A stretch of 52,232 bases of DNA. Source: Aquibium sp. ELW1220 (GTDB lineage Bacteria; Pseudomonadota; Alphaproteobacteria; Rhizobiales; Rhizobiaceae). The notes under the pieces are model-generated. The model made no database searches, was not told the DNA's origin, and saw only the letters and a program-made list of their open reading frames with translations. The position numbers were made by a program, and so were the translations under genes. This document shows positions 22,354-31,057 of this stretch, one piece after another (position 1 is the stretch's first letter; each line of letters starts with the position of its first letter). The stretch spans positions 1 to 52,232 of the forward strand of contig NZ_JAOAOQ010000038.1 in NCBI RefSeq assembly GCF_030398385.1, in the 5' to 3' direction.

Positions 22354-23871
22354 GTGACCGCAATGCGCGAAGCGCTGTCTGACCATCCGACCCGCGTCAC
22401 CGGTTTCGTCGCCGGACGGTTCGTCGAAGCGGGCGGCGAGGAGATCGTGGTCGTCGATCCCTCGACCGAGCGGCGGATAGCCATCCTGCATGAATCGGAC
22501 GCCCTCGAGGTGGATCGTGCCGTGACAGCCGCGCGGAAGGCCTTCGACCACGGCCCGTGGCCGCGCGCGAGCATTGCCGACCGGCAGAAGGCGCTGATGG
22601 CGATCCACGACCTGATCCTTGCGCATGCCGACGAACTGGCGGCGCTGGAGACGATCAACACCGGCATTCCGCTCGGCCAGACCAAGCTGATGCACGTGAC
22701 CCGGGCGGCGCAGAACTTCCGCTTCTTCTCCGAATACGTGAACCAGGCAGGCGGCGACGTGTTCACGCAGGAGCCGGGGCTGATGAGCCTCGTCACCTAC
22801 GAACCGATCGGCGTGTGCGGCCTCATCGGTCCCTGGAACATGCCGCTCGGGCTGACGGCCATGAAGATCGCCGGCGCGCTTGCCTTCGGCAATTGCTGCG
22901 TGGTCAAGCCGTCCGAACTGACGCCGCTGACGGTGACGCGGCTGTTTGCGCTGGTCGCGCAGGCCGGCATCCTGCCTGACGGCGTGCTCAACCTCGTCAA
23001 CGGCCGCGGCCACGTCACCGGCGTGTCGCTGGTCTCGCATCCCGACATCGACATGGTCTCGTTCACCGGCGGCACCGAGACGGGAACGGCCATCCTGACG
23101 GCGCTGGCCAAGGGCATCAAGGGCGGAGCGATGGAACTCGGCGGCAAGTCCGCCAGCATCGTCTATGGCGACGCCGATCTCGATCTCGCGCTCGACGGCG
23201 CGCTGCTCGGCTCGTTCATGAACAATGGGCAGATGTGCCTCGCAGGCAGCAGGATCTTCGTTGAGCGGCGCATCGCCGAGCCCTTCATCGAGCGCTTCGC
23301 CGCCCGGACGAAAGCGCTCGCCGTCGGCGACCCGCTCGCGCCGGGCATCGAGATCGGCCCGATGATCAACCATTCGCAGCGCGAGCGGATGAGCCGCTAT
23401 GCCGAGAGCGGCACGAAGGAGGGCGCGACGCTGCTGACCGGCGGGCATCGCCACGCCGGGTTCAACGCGGGCTACTATTTCGAGCCGACGGCGATGCTGG
23501 CGCCCGACAATTCCATCGCCATCTGCCAGGAGGAGATCTTCGGTCCCTTCGCGACGCTGCAGGTGTTCGACGACGAGGACGAGGTGGTGGCCAAGGCCAA
23601 CGACAGCAGGTTCGGCCTCGTGGGCTACGTCTGGTCGGAAGACCTGAAGCGCGCGATGCGCACGGCGTCCGCGCTGCGAACCGGGACGGTGATGGTCAAC
23701 ACGCCGATCGTGCGCGACCTCAGGACCGGCTTCGGCGGCTTCAAGCAGTCGGGCCTCGGGCGCGAGGGCGCGAAGGGGTCGCGGGCGATGTTCACCGAGA
23801 TGAAGACCACGATCATCGCCCGGGAGCGGCGGACGTTTCCGCGCATGGGCCTTGCGGGGGAGACGGCGTGA
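22354..23871 (+). CDS. Aldehyde dehydrogenase
   Basis: The 505-residue enzyme starts at GTG 22354 with AAGGAG upstream. It has the full ALDH set: PWNMPLGLTAMKIAGALAFG, VSFTGGTETG at the NAD site, general base E261 (MELGGKSA), nucleophile C295 (NNGQMCLAGS) and EEIFGPFATLQVF. Overall it resembles the semialdehyde dehydrogenases of aromatic and hydroxymuconate pathways. It oxidises an aldehyde intermediate to the acid with NAD(P)+. The stop overlaps the next start (GTGATGG), so translation is coupled to the SDR. Confidence 0.92.
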   Translation: MTAMREALSDHPTRVTGFVAGRFVEAGGEEIVVVDPSTERRIAILHESDALEVDRAVTAARKAFDHGPWPRASIADRQKALMAIHDLILAHADELAALETINTGIPLGQTKLMHVTRAAQNFRFFSEYVNQAGGDVFTQEPGLMSLVTYEPIGVCGLIGPWNMPLGLTAMKIAGALAFGNCCVVKPSELTPLTVTRLFALVAQAGILPDGVLNLVNGRGHVTGVSLVSHPDIDMVSFTGGTETGTAILTALAKGIKGGAMELGGKSASIVYGDADLDLALDGALLGSFMNNGQMCLAGSRIFVERRIAEPFIERFAARTKALAVGDPLAPGIEIGPMINHSQRERMSRYAESGTKEGATLLTGGHRHAGFNAGYYFEPTAMLAPDNSIAICQEEIFGPFATLQVFDDEDEVVAKANDSRFGLVGYVWSEDLKRAMRTASALRTGTVMVNTPIVRDLRTGFGGFKQSGLGREGAKGSRAMFTEMKTTIIARERRTFPRMGLAGETA

Positions 23872-24728
23872 TGGCGGCGCAGCCGTCGCTTGCCGGGCGC
23901 GTGGCGATCGTGACCGGCGCGTCGCGCGGGCTCGGGCTCGAGATGGCGCTTGAGATGGCGGCGGCGGGCATGAAGGTGGTGCTGACCGGGTCCCGGCCGG
24001 GCACGGCCTTGGACGCGGCGGTGGAGAAGGCGCGCGCGGCAGCGACGGACGCCGGGCGTGCGGCCGGACGCGACGATGTCGCCGGCATCGTCGCCGACGT
24101 CTGCTCCTACGCGGCCTGCGAGGCCGTGGTGGCAGAGACGGTGGCGCGCTTCGGGCGCGTGGACGTGCTCGTCAACAATGCCGGCGTCGGCATGCGGCTG
24201 ATTTCGGAGCGCTTCAACACCGAGCCGACGCGTTTCTGGGAAGCCGAGCCGGACGCCTGGAAGGCGATCATCGACACCAACGTGACCGGTGCCTTCAACA
24301 TGGCGCGCGCCGCGGTGCCCGGCATGGTGGCGCGTGGGTTCGGCAAGGTCATCAACGTCTCGACCAGCGACCAGACGATGGTGCGGAAAGGATACTCGCC
24401 CTACGGCCCGTCGAAGGCGGCGCTGGAGGCGGCTTCCCGCGTCTGGGCGCAGGATCTGGCGGGTACGGGAGTGACGGTCAACGTCTACCTGCCGGGCGGG
24501 GCGGCCGACACCGACCTCCTGCCGTCCGGGCCCGGCAAGAAGGGTGCGGACGGCAATCTGCTGCCGCCTTCGATCATGCGGCGCGCGATCCTCTGGCTCT
24601 GTTCGGACGCCTCCAACCACGAGACCGGAGGCCGCTATATCGCCAGGCTCTGGAACGACGCGCTGGCGCCGGACGAAGCGGCTGCCGCGGCGCGATCGGC
24701 GCCGGCCGACAAGCCACGGATCATGTGA
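23871..24728 (+). CDS. Short-chain dehydrogenase/reductase
   Basis: The 285-residue SDR has VAIVTGASRGLGLEM for NAD(P) binding, VLVNNAGVGM, the catalytic Ser in KVINVSTSDQ, and YGPSKAALEAA with Tyr and Lys. A 25-residue insertion after NNAG (SERFNTEPTRFWEAEPDAWK) is a useful marker for finding orthologues. It would interconvert an alcohol and a carbonyl in the pathway. The ATG at 23871 overlaps the ALDH stop; a GTG one codon earlier is also possible. Confidence 0.92.
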   Translation: MAAQPSLAGRVAIVTGASRGLGLEMALEMAAAGMKVVLTGSRPGTALDAAVEKARAAATDAGRAAGRDDVAGIVADVCSYAACEAVVAETVARFGRVDVLVNNAGVGMRLISERFNTEPTRFWEAEPDAWKAIIDTNVTGAFNMARAAVPGMVARGFGKVINVSTSDQTMVRKGYSPYGPSKAALEAASRVWAQDLAGTGVTVNVYLPGGAADTDLLPSGPGKKGADGNLLPPSIMRRAILWLCSDASNHETGGRYIARLWNDALAPDEAAAAARSAPADKPRIM

Positions 24729-24737
24729 GGAGACACC

Positions 24738-25616
24738 ATGTTCGATCTCGGCGGCGCGACGCTTGAACGTATCGTGGACCTCGACCCGTTCGCGCTGCCG
24801 CTGTCGTTCCTGATGCCGGGCGCCGACATCGAGGCGATCCGGCACCTCGAACCCGTGCTCGCGCCGCACCATGTGGATTTCGCGGCGGGGACCATCCTGC
24901 TCGGCGTACAGAGCTGGCTGCTCCGCGCCGGCGGCATGACGATCCTGATCGACAGCTGCGTGGGCGAACGCAAGGAGCGGCCTCGCCGTGCGGACTGGCA
25001 CCGGCGCGAGGGAACCGGCTTCATCGAGCGCCTTGCCGCGGCCGGCGTGTCACCGGACGAGGTCGACGTGGTTCTCTGCACCCATCTCCATGCCGACCAC
25101 GTCGGCTGGAACACGCGGCTCGACAATGGCCGCTGGGTGCCGACCTTCCCGAAGGCGCGCTACCTCATCGGCCGGACCGAGCTGGCGCACTGGCAGGCGA
25201 TCGAGGCGAGGGAACCCGGGAGCCACAATCATGGTGCCTACACCGATTCCGTCCTTCCGGTGATCGAGGCTGGACTGGCGGAAACGGTCGACGACGGGTT
25301 CGACCTGGCGCGCGGCATGCGCATCGAGGCCCTGCCGGGACATTCGCCGGGGCAGGTCGGGCTTTGCCTCGACTGCCGGTCGCACGGGCAGGCGCTGTTT
25401 TGCGGCGACGCCATCCATTCCCCCGTCCAGGTCTACGAGCCCGGCTGGGCAAGCGCGTTCTGCGCCGATCCGCAACAGGCGGTCGCCACGCGGCTCGCTC
25501 TCCTGGAGCGGTCGGCCGGGACCGGCGCGCTGCTCGTGCCTGCGCATCTGAGAGGCGCCGGCGGCATGACCATCGCCCGCGCGGGCGGGGGCTTCAGGCC
25601 GGATTTCGTGGGATGA
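24738..25616 (+). CDS. Metallo-beta-lactamase-fold hydrolase (lactonase-like)
   Basis: The 292-residue protein has the two-metal MBL signature: H116-L-H118-A-D120-H121 (CTHLHADHVG), a later His in EALPGHSPGQVGL, the bridging Asp in FCGDAIHS, and a final His in VPAHLRG. The spacing resembles AHL lactonases and 4-pyridoxolactonase, which opens a lactone in vitamin B6 breakdown. A ring- or lactone-opening step in this pathway is plausible (inference). TGAGGAGA precedes the ATG and the gap to the SDR is 9 bases. It is the last gene before the opposite-strand regulator. Confidence 0.88.
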   Translation: MFDLGGATLERIVDLDPFALPLSFLMPGADIEAIRHLEPVLAPHHVDFAAGTILLGVQSWLLRAGGMTILIDSCVGERKERPRRADWHRREGTGFIERLAAAGVSPDEVDVVLCTHLHADHVGWNTRLDNGRWVPTFPKARYLIGRTELAHWQAIEAREPGSHNHGAYTDSVLPVIEAGLAETVDDGFDLARGMRIEALPGHSPGQVGLCLDCRSHGQALFCGDAIHSPVQVYEPGWASAFCADPQQAVATRLALLERSAGTGALLVPAHLRGAGGMTIARAGGGFRPDFVG

Positions 25617-25639
25617 CGGCGCCGGTCCGGGCAGACCGG

Positions 25640-26407
25640 TCAGTCGACCGACGGCTTCGCCCGCTGGATGTGCATCATGTAGACCATCTGATCGGACGGA
25701 TGCCAGTTGAAGGAGGCGATCAGCACGCCCTGGTCGGTCAGGTAGCGGCGCAGAAGCTGCAGCGCCCAGGATCCCTTCGACAGGCCGAGCTGCCGTTCGA
25801 TCTCGGCCGGCATCGGCAAGGCGCGGATTTCCTGGACGGCCTCTTCGATCTTTCCGTCGGAGTGGCGCTCGAGCAGGGCGAAGAACGGTCCCTGGTGCCC
25901 GTCGAGCAGCGGGATCACATGCTCGAAGCGAGCGGGGATATAGCTCTGGATGTAGCAGATCGGCGTGCCGCCGGGCCGCGTCCATCGCACGCCGGCTACC
26001 TCGAACCATTCCTCGCCCGGCAGTCCTCCGACCAGTTCGGCAAGCTCCGCGTCGAGCGCGATGCGCCTGGTGTAGAGGATGACGTAGTAGGTCTCGACCG
26101 CGATCTGGAACAGTTCCTCCAGCGAGCCGAAGGAGCGGAAGAAGGTCGAGTGGGGACTGCTCGATATGACGCGGGTGCCCACCCCCTGGCGCCGCTCGAC
26201 ATAGCCGTGTTCGCGCAGGTAGCGGAGCGCTTCGCGAATCGTGAAGCGGGACGTGTTGAACTCGGCCGCGAGTTCGATCTCGGTAGGTATCAGCGATCCG
26301 ACCGGATAGACGCCGCCGATCAGGCGCTCCTCCAGCACCTTCTGGATACGCGCGTAGCGAGGGCCGTCGCTCCCGGCCTCGCCGGCAACGCTCGTCGTGT
26401 CAGCCAT
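25640..26407 (-). CDS. GntR-family regulator with UTRA domain (HutC type)
   Basis: The 255-residue regulator, from ATG 26407 (MADTTSVAGEAG) with GGGGAGG upstream, has a winged helix (LIPTEIELAAEFNTSRFTIR, EALRYLREHGYVERRQGVGT) and a UTRA effector domain (GVRWTRPGGTPICYIQSYIP, ILLRR-like closing strand). It is a different GntR subfamily from the FCD regulator 4 kb away. It is transcribed away from the maleate-isomerase gene and shares a 227-base divergent promoter with it, so it probably controls the second half of the catabolic cluster. The open frame extends to 26587, but the extra residues look non-coding. Confidence 0.9.
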   Translation of the reverse strand: MADTTSVAGEAGSDGPRYARIQKVLEERLIGGVYPVGSLIPTEIELAAEFNTSRFTIREALRYLREHGYVERRQGVGTRVISSSPHSTFFRSFGSLEELFQIAVETYYVILYTRRIALDAELAELVGGLPGEEWFEVAGVRWTRPGGTPICYIQSYIPARFEHVIPLLDGHQGPFFALLERHSDGKIEEAVQEIRALPMPAEIERQLGLSKGSWALQLLRRYLTDQGVLIASFNWHPSDQMVYMMHIQRAKPSVD

Positions 26408-26446
26408 GCTGTCGCGGCCTCCCCTGGCATTCGTCCCGGACGTACG

Positions 26447-26458
26447 GACAATTTTGTC
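26447..26458. promoter_or_regulatory. Candidate operator in the divergent UTRA-regulator promoter
   Basis: GACAATTTTGTC is a perfect 5-base inverted repeat around TT, within CGTACGGACAATTTTGTCGT. It lies 40 bases upstream of the regulator start and about 180 bases before the maleate-isomerase-like gene. The partially similar ATGGACATTTATCGTG occurs near 26555-26570. The assignment to the UTRA regulator is inference. Confidence 0.35.
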
Positions 26459-26634
26459 GTATCTGGCGCACCCGGCCGCCTTGCGCAAGATCAACCGTTC
26501 GTTCTTCGTGAGCACGCGGAATGCTGGTCGTGACGGAGGGAGATGGAAAAAGGTATGGACATTTATCGTGCGGCTGTGCGAATTCATCTGAACAAACAGG
26601 TCGGCGCATCGATGGCCGACATGGAGCGTCCCTG

Positions 26635-27384
26635 ATGCAGTGCCGTCACCTCTCAGTCTATAGCCAGCGTGCGAAGCTCGGGCTCATCGTGCCGCCGACA
26701 AATACTGTGAACGAGGCCGAGTGGATGCGCATGGTGCCCGAGGGCGTCACCTTCCATACCCACCGCATGAAGCTGCATGCAGATACCGCCGCCAGCGAGG
26801 CGGGCCGGAAAGCGCTGATGGACGACCTCGAAGAGGTCTTCGCCATGCTGAAGCAGGCGCGGGTGGATGCGATCGCCTATGCCTGCACGGCCGGCTCGAT
26901 GATCAATCCGGTCGGTTCGCTTCCCGACGAACTGACGGCGCGGACGGGCGTCAAGGCGGTCACCACCTCGGCCTCCATCATCGCGGGGCTGAAGGCGCTG
27001 GGCGTGACGCGGCTTTCGGTCGCCACGCCCTATGCCGACCGGCTGAACGAGCATGAGACGCATTTCCTGGAAGAGAACGGCTTTGCCGTCGACCGGCTGA
27101 TCGGCCTCGGCATCGGCGCCAACGGCCCGCAGGAATATGTCCGCATCGCCGAGACGCCGATCGAACAGGTGGCAGCCCATGCGCGCGCGGCCTTCGTGCC
27201 CGGCAGCGAGGCCCTGCTGATCACCTGCACCGATTTTCCGACGCTGCCGCTGGTCGAGCAACTGGAAGCCGTGCTCGGCGTGCCGGTCGTGACGTCGAAC
27301 CAGGCGACCTTCTGGTCGATCCTGCGCGCCGCAGGCATCGACGACCGCATCGCAGGGCTGGGACAGCTCCTGCGCAATCACTGA
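26635..27384 (+). CDS. Maleate isomerase / Asp-Glu racemase family enzyme
   Basis: The 249-residue enzyme carries both catalytic cysteines of cofactor-free isomerases: C84 in AYACTAGSM and C198 in LITCTDFPT. Other family features are LGLIVPPTNTVNEAEWMRMV, VKAVTTSASIIAGLKALGV, LSVATPYADRLNEHE and VTSNQATFWSILRAAGI. Maleate isomerase converts maleate to fumarate at the end of the nicotinate pathway; a related cis-enoate is equally possible. ATG 26635 was chosen because GGAGCG precedes it and it gives the family length. It opens the second rightward operon, with the lyase gene 25 bases later. Confidence 0.88.
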   Translation: MQCRHLSVYSQRAKLGLIVPPTNTVNEAEWMRMVPEGVTFHTHRMKLHADTAASEAGRKALMDDLEEVFAMLKQARVDAIAYACTAGSMINPVGSLPDELTARTGVKAVTTSASIIAGLKALGVTRLSVATPYADRLNEHETHFLEENGFAVDRLIGLGIGANGPQEYVRIAETPIEQVAAHARAAFVPGSEALLITCTDFPTLPLVEQLEAVLGVPVVTSNQATFWSILRAAGIDDRIAGLGQLLRNH

Positions 27385-27409
27385 AAAACGACCCAAGGAC
27401 AGGAAGACA

Positions 27410-28270
27410 ATGGCAGATCCCGCACTCAAGGCCGCGCTCAAGAACAAGGAATTCATCCTGGCGCCCGGCGTATTCGAGCTGATCTCGGCGCTGATCGCCG
27501 ACCGGATGGACTTCAAGGCGCTATACGTCACCGGCTACGGCACCGTCGCCTCCTATCTCGGCGAGCCGGACGCCGGCATTGCTACGTACCGCGACATGAT
27601 CGAGCGCATCGCCCAGATCGTGAAGATGACGACCAAGCCGGTGATCGCCGATGCCGACACCGGCTATGGCGGCCTGCTCAACGTGCGTCACACGGTGCGC
27701 GGCTACGAGGACGCCGGCGTCTCCGCCATGCAGATGGAAGACCAGGAGTTCCCCAAGAAGTGCGGCCACACGCCGAACCGGCGCGTCATTCCGCTCGAGG
27801 ACATGGTGCGCAAGATCGAGGTGGCTGCCGACAGCCGCAAGTCCGACGATTTCCTGATCATCGCGCGCACGGATTCGCGCACCGGGCTCGGCATCGAGGA
27901 GGCGATCCGGCGCGGCAAGGCTTTCGCCAAGGCCGGCGCCGATGTCGTGTTCATCGAATCGCCCGAGACGGTGGACGAGATGAAGCGCGTCGCCGACGAG
28001 ATCGACGCGCCGCTTTTCGCCAACATGGTCAATGGCGGGCGCACCCCGCTCCTGTCGGCCAAGACCCTGCACGAGATGGGGTACTCGATCGCCATCCACC
28101 CGGCGGTAGGCTTCCTCTCCGTGGGTGCGGCGCTCGAGAAGGCGTATGCCGACCTGCTGAAGAACGGCGAGAGCACAGACGCCGTCGAACTCTATTCCTT
28201 CGCCGAGTTCAACAAACTGATCGGCTTCGAGGATGTGTGGGACTTCGAGAAGAAGTACGCACAGGTCTGA
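27410..28270 (+). CDS. Isocitrate lyase/PEP mutase-superfamily carbon-carbon lyase
   Basis: The 286-residue enzyme has metal ligands D81 and D83 (PVIADADTGYGG), the catalytic loop EFPKKCGH with C118, then MVRKIEVAADSR and IARTDSRTGLGIEEAIRRG. A Cys in the KKCGH loop marks a lyase (methylisocitrate lyase, 2,3-dimethylmalate lyase or an oxaloacetate decarboxylase type) rather than PEP mutase. The 2,3-dimethylmalate lyase homology is notable because that enzyme ends a nicotinate fermentation route. Here it would split a 2-hydroxy-dicarboxylate to pyruvate or glyoxylate plus an acid. AGGAAGACA precedes the ATG. Confidence 0.88.
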   Translation: MADPALKAALKNKEFILAPGVFELISALIADRMDFKALYVTGYGTVASYLGEPDAGIATYRDMIERIAQIVKMTTKPVIADADTGYGGLLNVRHTVRGYEDAGVSAMQMEDQEFPKKCGHTPNRRVIPLEDMVRKIEVAADSRKSDDFLIIARTDSRTGLGIEEAIRRGKAFAKAGADVVFIESPETVDEMKRVADEIDAPLFANMVNGGRTPLLSAKTLHEMGYSIAIHPAVGFLSVGAALEKAYADLLKNGESTDAVELYSFAEFNKLIGFEDVWDFEKKYAQV

Positions 28271-28294
28271 AGCAAGGCTCCAGGGAGACGTGCA

Positions 28295-28936
28295 ATGAGC
28301 GAGGATCTCGACGCGAACTACGCCAAGGCCTATGGGAACCGCGCCGGCTTCGGAAAGAAGCCGGCGCTGGTCCTGATCGATTTTGCGCATGCCTATTTCG
28401 ACAGGGACTGCGACCTCTATGCGGGGGTGGACGATGCTCTCGCGTCGGCCCTGCGCATCCGGGAGGTGGCGCACGAGGTCGGCGTACCGGTCATCCTGAC
28501 CGAGGTGAGCTACCAGCCGGGCGGGATCAACGGCGGCCGCTTCTTCGAGAAGGCCAAGCCGTTGAAGGCCTTCGTCAAGGGACAGAAGACGGCCGGGTTC
28601 GCCGAAGGCCTCGTGCCGCGTGACGACGAGATCGTGGTCACCAAGCAGTACCCGAGCGCCTTTTTCGGGACCTCGCTGGCCTCCACGCTGACGGCCATGG
28701 GCATCGACAGCGTCATCCTGACTGGTCTGACGACGTCGGGATGCGTGCGCGCCTCCTGTGTGGATTCCATGTCCTACGGCTTCACCACGAGCGTTGTCCG
28801 CGATGCCTGCGGAGACCGGCATCCGGCCCCGCACGAGGCGAACCTCTTCGACATGAACGCCAAGTACGCCGACGTGGTCTCCGAAGCGGAGATTCTCGCC
28901 TACCTCCGCTCGCTGCCGATGAGGAACGACCGATGA
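28295..28936 (+). CDS. Isochorismatase-family amidohydrolase (maleamate/N-carbamoylsarcosine amidase-like)
   Basis: The 213-residue cysteine hydrolase has the catalytic triad D29 (ALVLIDFAHAY), K117 (VVTKQYPSAF) and C150 (GLTTSGCVRASC), with the cis-peptide region preceding the Cys. Length and motifs fit N-carbamoylsarcosine amidase and maleamate amidohydrolase (NicF). Next to a maleate isomerase with both cysteines, a maleamate-like to maleate-like to fumarate-like sequence of steps is the obvious reading, but the true substrate may carry substituents. The start has GGGAGA upstream; the stop overlaps the next gene by 4 bases. Confidence 0.9.
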   Translation: MSEDLDANYAKAYGNRAGFGKKPALVLIDFAHAYFDRDCDLYAGVDDALASALRIREVAHEVGVPVILTEVSYQPGGINGGRFFEKAKPLKAFVKGQKTAGFAEGLVPRDDEIVVTKQYPSAFFGTSLASTLTAMGIDSVILTGLTTSGCVRASCVDSMSYGFTTSVVRDACGDRHPAPHEANLFDMNAKYADVVSEAEILAYLRSLPMRNDR

Positions 28937-29670
28937 CCGACATCCGCAGGATCGCCGTGCTCGGCGGGGCCGGCGGTATCGGCCGTGCACTGGTCAACGC
29001 GCTGGTCGAGGGCGGCGACGAGGTCGTCGTTCTAGACTTGGCCGCATCGCTCGAGCGGCATTCGCTCGACGTGCCGTCGGTCGCCGTGGACGTGCTCTCC
29101 GAGGCTTCGATCGGCACGGCGATGCAGGAGCTTTCGAGCCGCGTTCCTGCGCTCGACGGCTTCGTCAACCTTGCAGGCTACAACAGCCGTATCCAGCCGC
29201 TGGCCGAGACGTCGAGCGACTACTTCGATGACGTGATCGCCGGGAACCTGCGCGGCGCGTTCCTTTCCACGAAGGCCGTCATGCCGCTGATGGCGGAGGG
29301 CGGGAGCGTGGTGATGGTGGCCTCCGGCCTCGCCCATTTCGTGCGCCCGGGCTACGGCTCCTATGCCGCGGCCAAGGCGGGCGTCGTCGCGCTTACCAAG
29401 ACCTTCGCGCATGAATGGGCGTTGACGGTCCGGGTCAATGCCGTTGCGCCCGGCCTCGTCGACACAGCGTTTCTTCGCGGCGGAACTGGACGGTCGGACG
29501 AGAGCGGCGAGAGCGTCGTCAGCCTGGAAGCCTACCGCAACGCCATTCCTATGAAGCGGCTTGCATATCCGGACGATGTGGTCGGGCCGATCCGGTTCCT
29601 GCTCGGGCAAGACAGCGCCTATATGACGGGCCAGGTGCTGTGGGTGAACGGCGGCGGCTACATGCCCTGA
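28933..29670 (+). CDS. Short-chain dehydrogenase/reductase
   Basis: The 245-residue SDR starts at 28933 (MTDIRRIAVLGGAGGIGRAL), coupled to the amidase gene by a 4-base overlap. The nucleotide site is GGAGGIG, NNAG is replaced by VNLAGYNSRI, and the active site is Ser in MVASGLAHF with Tyr/Lys in YGSYAAAKAGVVALTK. The end is typical (PDDVVGPIRFLLGQDSAYMT, VLWVNGGGYMP). It is the last recognisable gene of the catabolic island. NLAG in place of NNAG is a small deviation seen in some SDRs. Confidence 0.9.
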   Translation: MTDIRRIAVLGGAGGIGRALVNALVEGGDEVVVLDLAASLERHSLDVPSVAVDVLSEASIGTAMQELSSRVPALDGFVNLAGYNSRIQPLAETSSDYFDDVIAGNLRGAFLSTKAVMPLMAEGGSVVMVASGLAHFVRPGYGSYAAAKAGVVALTKTFAHEWALTVRVNAVAPGLVDTAFLRGGTGRSDESGESVVSLEAYRNAIPMKRLAYPDDVVGPIRFLLGQDSAYMTGQVLWVNGGGYMP

Positions 29671-29735
29671 CGGCGTGGTGCCGCCGTCCGGCCTTGTCAG
29701 CGGCCTGGCGATGTCCCTGAAGGGTCATCGGCGCC

Positions 29736-29755
29736 GGCTCCGGATCATCGGAGCC
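29736..29755 (+). terminator. Terminator-like hairpin after the catabolic operon
   Basis: GGCTCCG and CGGAGCC pair perfectly around the six-base loop GATCAT, 66 bases after the SDR stop. No T-run follows, so strength is uncertain. Confidence 0.45.
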
Positions 29756-29889
29756 TAGCTCAGGCGCCTGCTGTCCAGGGTCTGCGCAAGCCGGTCCCGC
29801 CATAGGCGGCGCAAGTACTCGCGGCTGGGCGGCAGCAGGTACGGCAGTGACGGCGCCAATAGCTCAGCAAAAGTGATCCGCTTTATTCC
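29755..29889 (-). pseudogene. Possible C-terminal remnant of a decayed gene
   Basis: On the minus strand an open frame without any start codon reads ITFAELLAPSLPYLLPPSRE and then YLRRLWRDRLAQTLDSRRLS before a TAG at 29755-29757. The composition looks protein-like (Leu/Arg-rich helices, few rare residues) while the sequence upstream turns AT-rich and unlike coding DNA. This fits a gene cut off by insertion of the neighbouring island. I cannot name the family. Confidence 0.3.
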
Positions 29890-30149
29890 AAAATTATAAC
29901 GGTATTTTCGAACTCCAAAGAAGTACTAACAGGATGCGCCGCCGGATATTTTAAGTTGTAGAGCGCGAGATTTTTTACGGCTTTTGCACCGCAGGCAGTG
30001 TTCAAGGCGCATCGCATCATATCGGCGGCGAAGCAATCCTAGAGGTGATCCAAGTGCGGAACGATGTTGTCGATCGGCGCGACGGTTTTGCCCGCCCATG
30101 TGGCGCAGGGGTACAAGTAGAAGCGTACAGGCCGACACGAGCCGCTCTC

Positions 30150-30905
30150 CTACACTCCCACCACCAGCGCCGGATCGAATTTGCTGTTCTCGTCATCGTA
30201 TCCCCGCGGGTTGCAGACCACGCGGGTTTCCCAAACCGGGTAGTCGCAGCTGTCGTGGGTGTGGCCGTGAACCCAGAGTGCCGGACGTCCGCTTTCGATT
30301 AAATGTGTCAGGTCGGAAGCGTAGGCGCCGTTCAGGAGATCGCCCTTGAATCGCGGCGGAATGGAACGCGCGTGCGGCAGGTGGTGTGTGACCACGACCG
30401 TTCTGGCGGAATCCTTCAGGGCGGTGTCCAGGAAGGTCCGCGACTGCTGATGCATCCTGTAGGCGGCCTCCGGCACAAACCGCTGCCAGGGATTCCGCTG
30501 CCTCGCGATCTGCCTGTAGTCGTTCATGCGGCCACGGGCGTGGTGCATCGCTATCTGGGGATGGCCCTCGATGCGGTAGTCGGTCCACAGGGTGGCGCCC
30601 AGGAAGCGGACCCCGTCGATGACGGCAGACGTGTTTTCGAGGAAATGCACGCCCGTGAATGCTTCAGCGGCCCTCAAACCGTCCTCGATTCCTTCCCTGA
30701 TGGACCCTTTGTAGAACTCGTGATTGCCGGCGACGTAGACGCATGGCATCGAAGGCGCGATGTGCTCCGCCAGCCAGTGGACACCGTTGGCCGGGGCGCG
30801 GCAGAGATCTCCGGCCATCACGCAGACGTCTGCGTCGGGTATACGAAGCGGCTGCCGCAAGTCGGCGTACTCAAGGTGAAGGTCCGACAGGATCCATATC
30901 TTCAT
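30150..30905 (-). CDS. Calcineurin-like metallophosphoesterase
   Basis: The 251-residue protein has all the metal-binding motifs of the calcineurin-like family in order: ILSDLHLEY, VMAGDLCRAP, YVAGNHEFY, VVTHHLPHARS and WVHGHTHDSCDY. It hydrolyses phosphomonoesters or diesters. The start at 30905 (MKIWILSDLHLEY) has GGAGAC upstream at good spacing. It lies 152 bases after the stop of the AAA+ ATPase, on the same strand. Proteins of this type occur both as housekeeping phosphatases and in defence and mobile islands; the accessory context favours the latter only weakly. Confidence 0.88.
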   Translation of the reverse strand: MKIWILSDLHLEYADLRQPLRIPDADVCVMAGDLCRAPANGVHWLAEHIAPSMPCVYVAGNHEFYKGSIREGIEDGLRAAEAFTGVHFLENTSAVIDGVRFLGATLWTDYRIEGHPQIAMHHARGRMNDYRQIARQRNPWQRFVPEAAYRMHQQSRTFLDTALKDSARTVVVTHHLPHARSIPPRFKGDLLNGAYASDLTHLIESGRPALWVHGHTHDSCDYPVWETRVVCNPRGYDDENSKFDPALVVGV

Positions 30906-31057
30906 TTTCGTCTCCAATGGAGCCTGTGTGGCCATTGTAAGCAATGGAATCCTTGCCGACAGCGTCGATGCACATCGGAGCGCAGGTTTTGAAGGATTCG
31001 AATATCCGTCCTGGCCGAGCCGGGGCCTCCGATGGCTCGTAGCCAGGGTCTCCTGCA

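Larger units (their letters stand above)
29671..30149. other. Intergenic boundary region with lower GC
   Basis: These 479 bases separate the catabolic island from the accessory island. The section 29880-29970 is clearly AT-richer than its surroundings (TTTATTCCAAAATTATAACG). It begins with a terminator-like hairpin and a possible gene remnant, both listed separately. The remainder shows no supported gene. It looks like a recombination junction. Confidence 0.5.
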
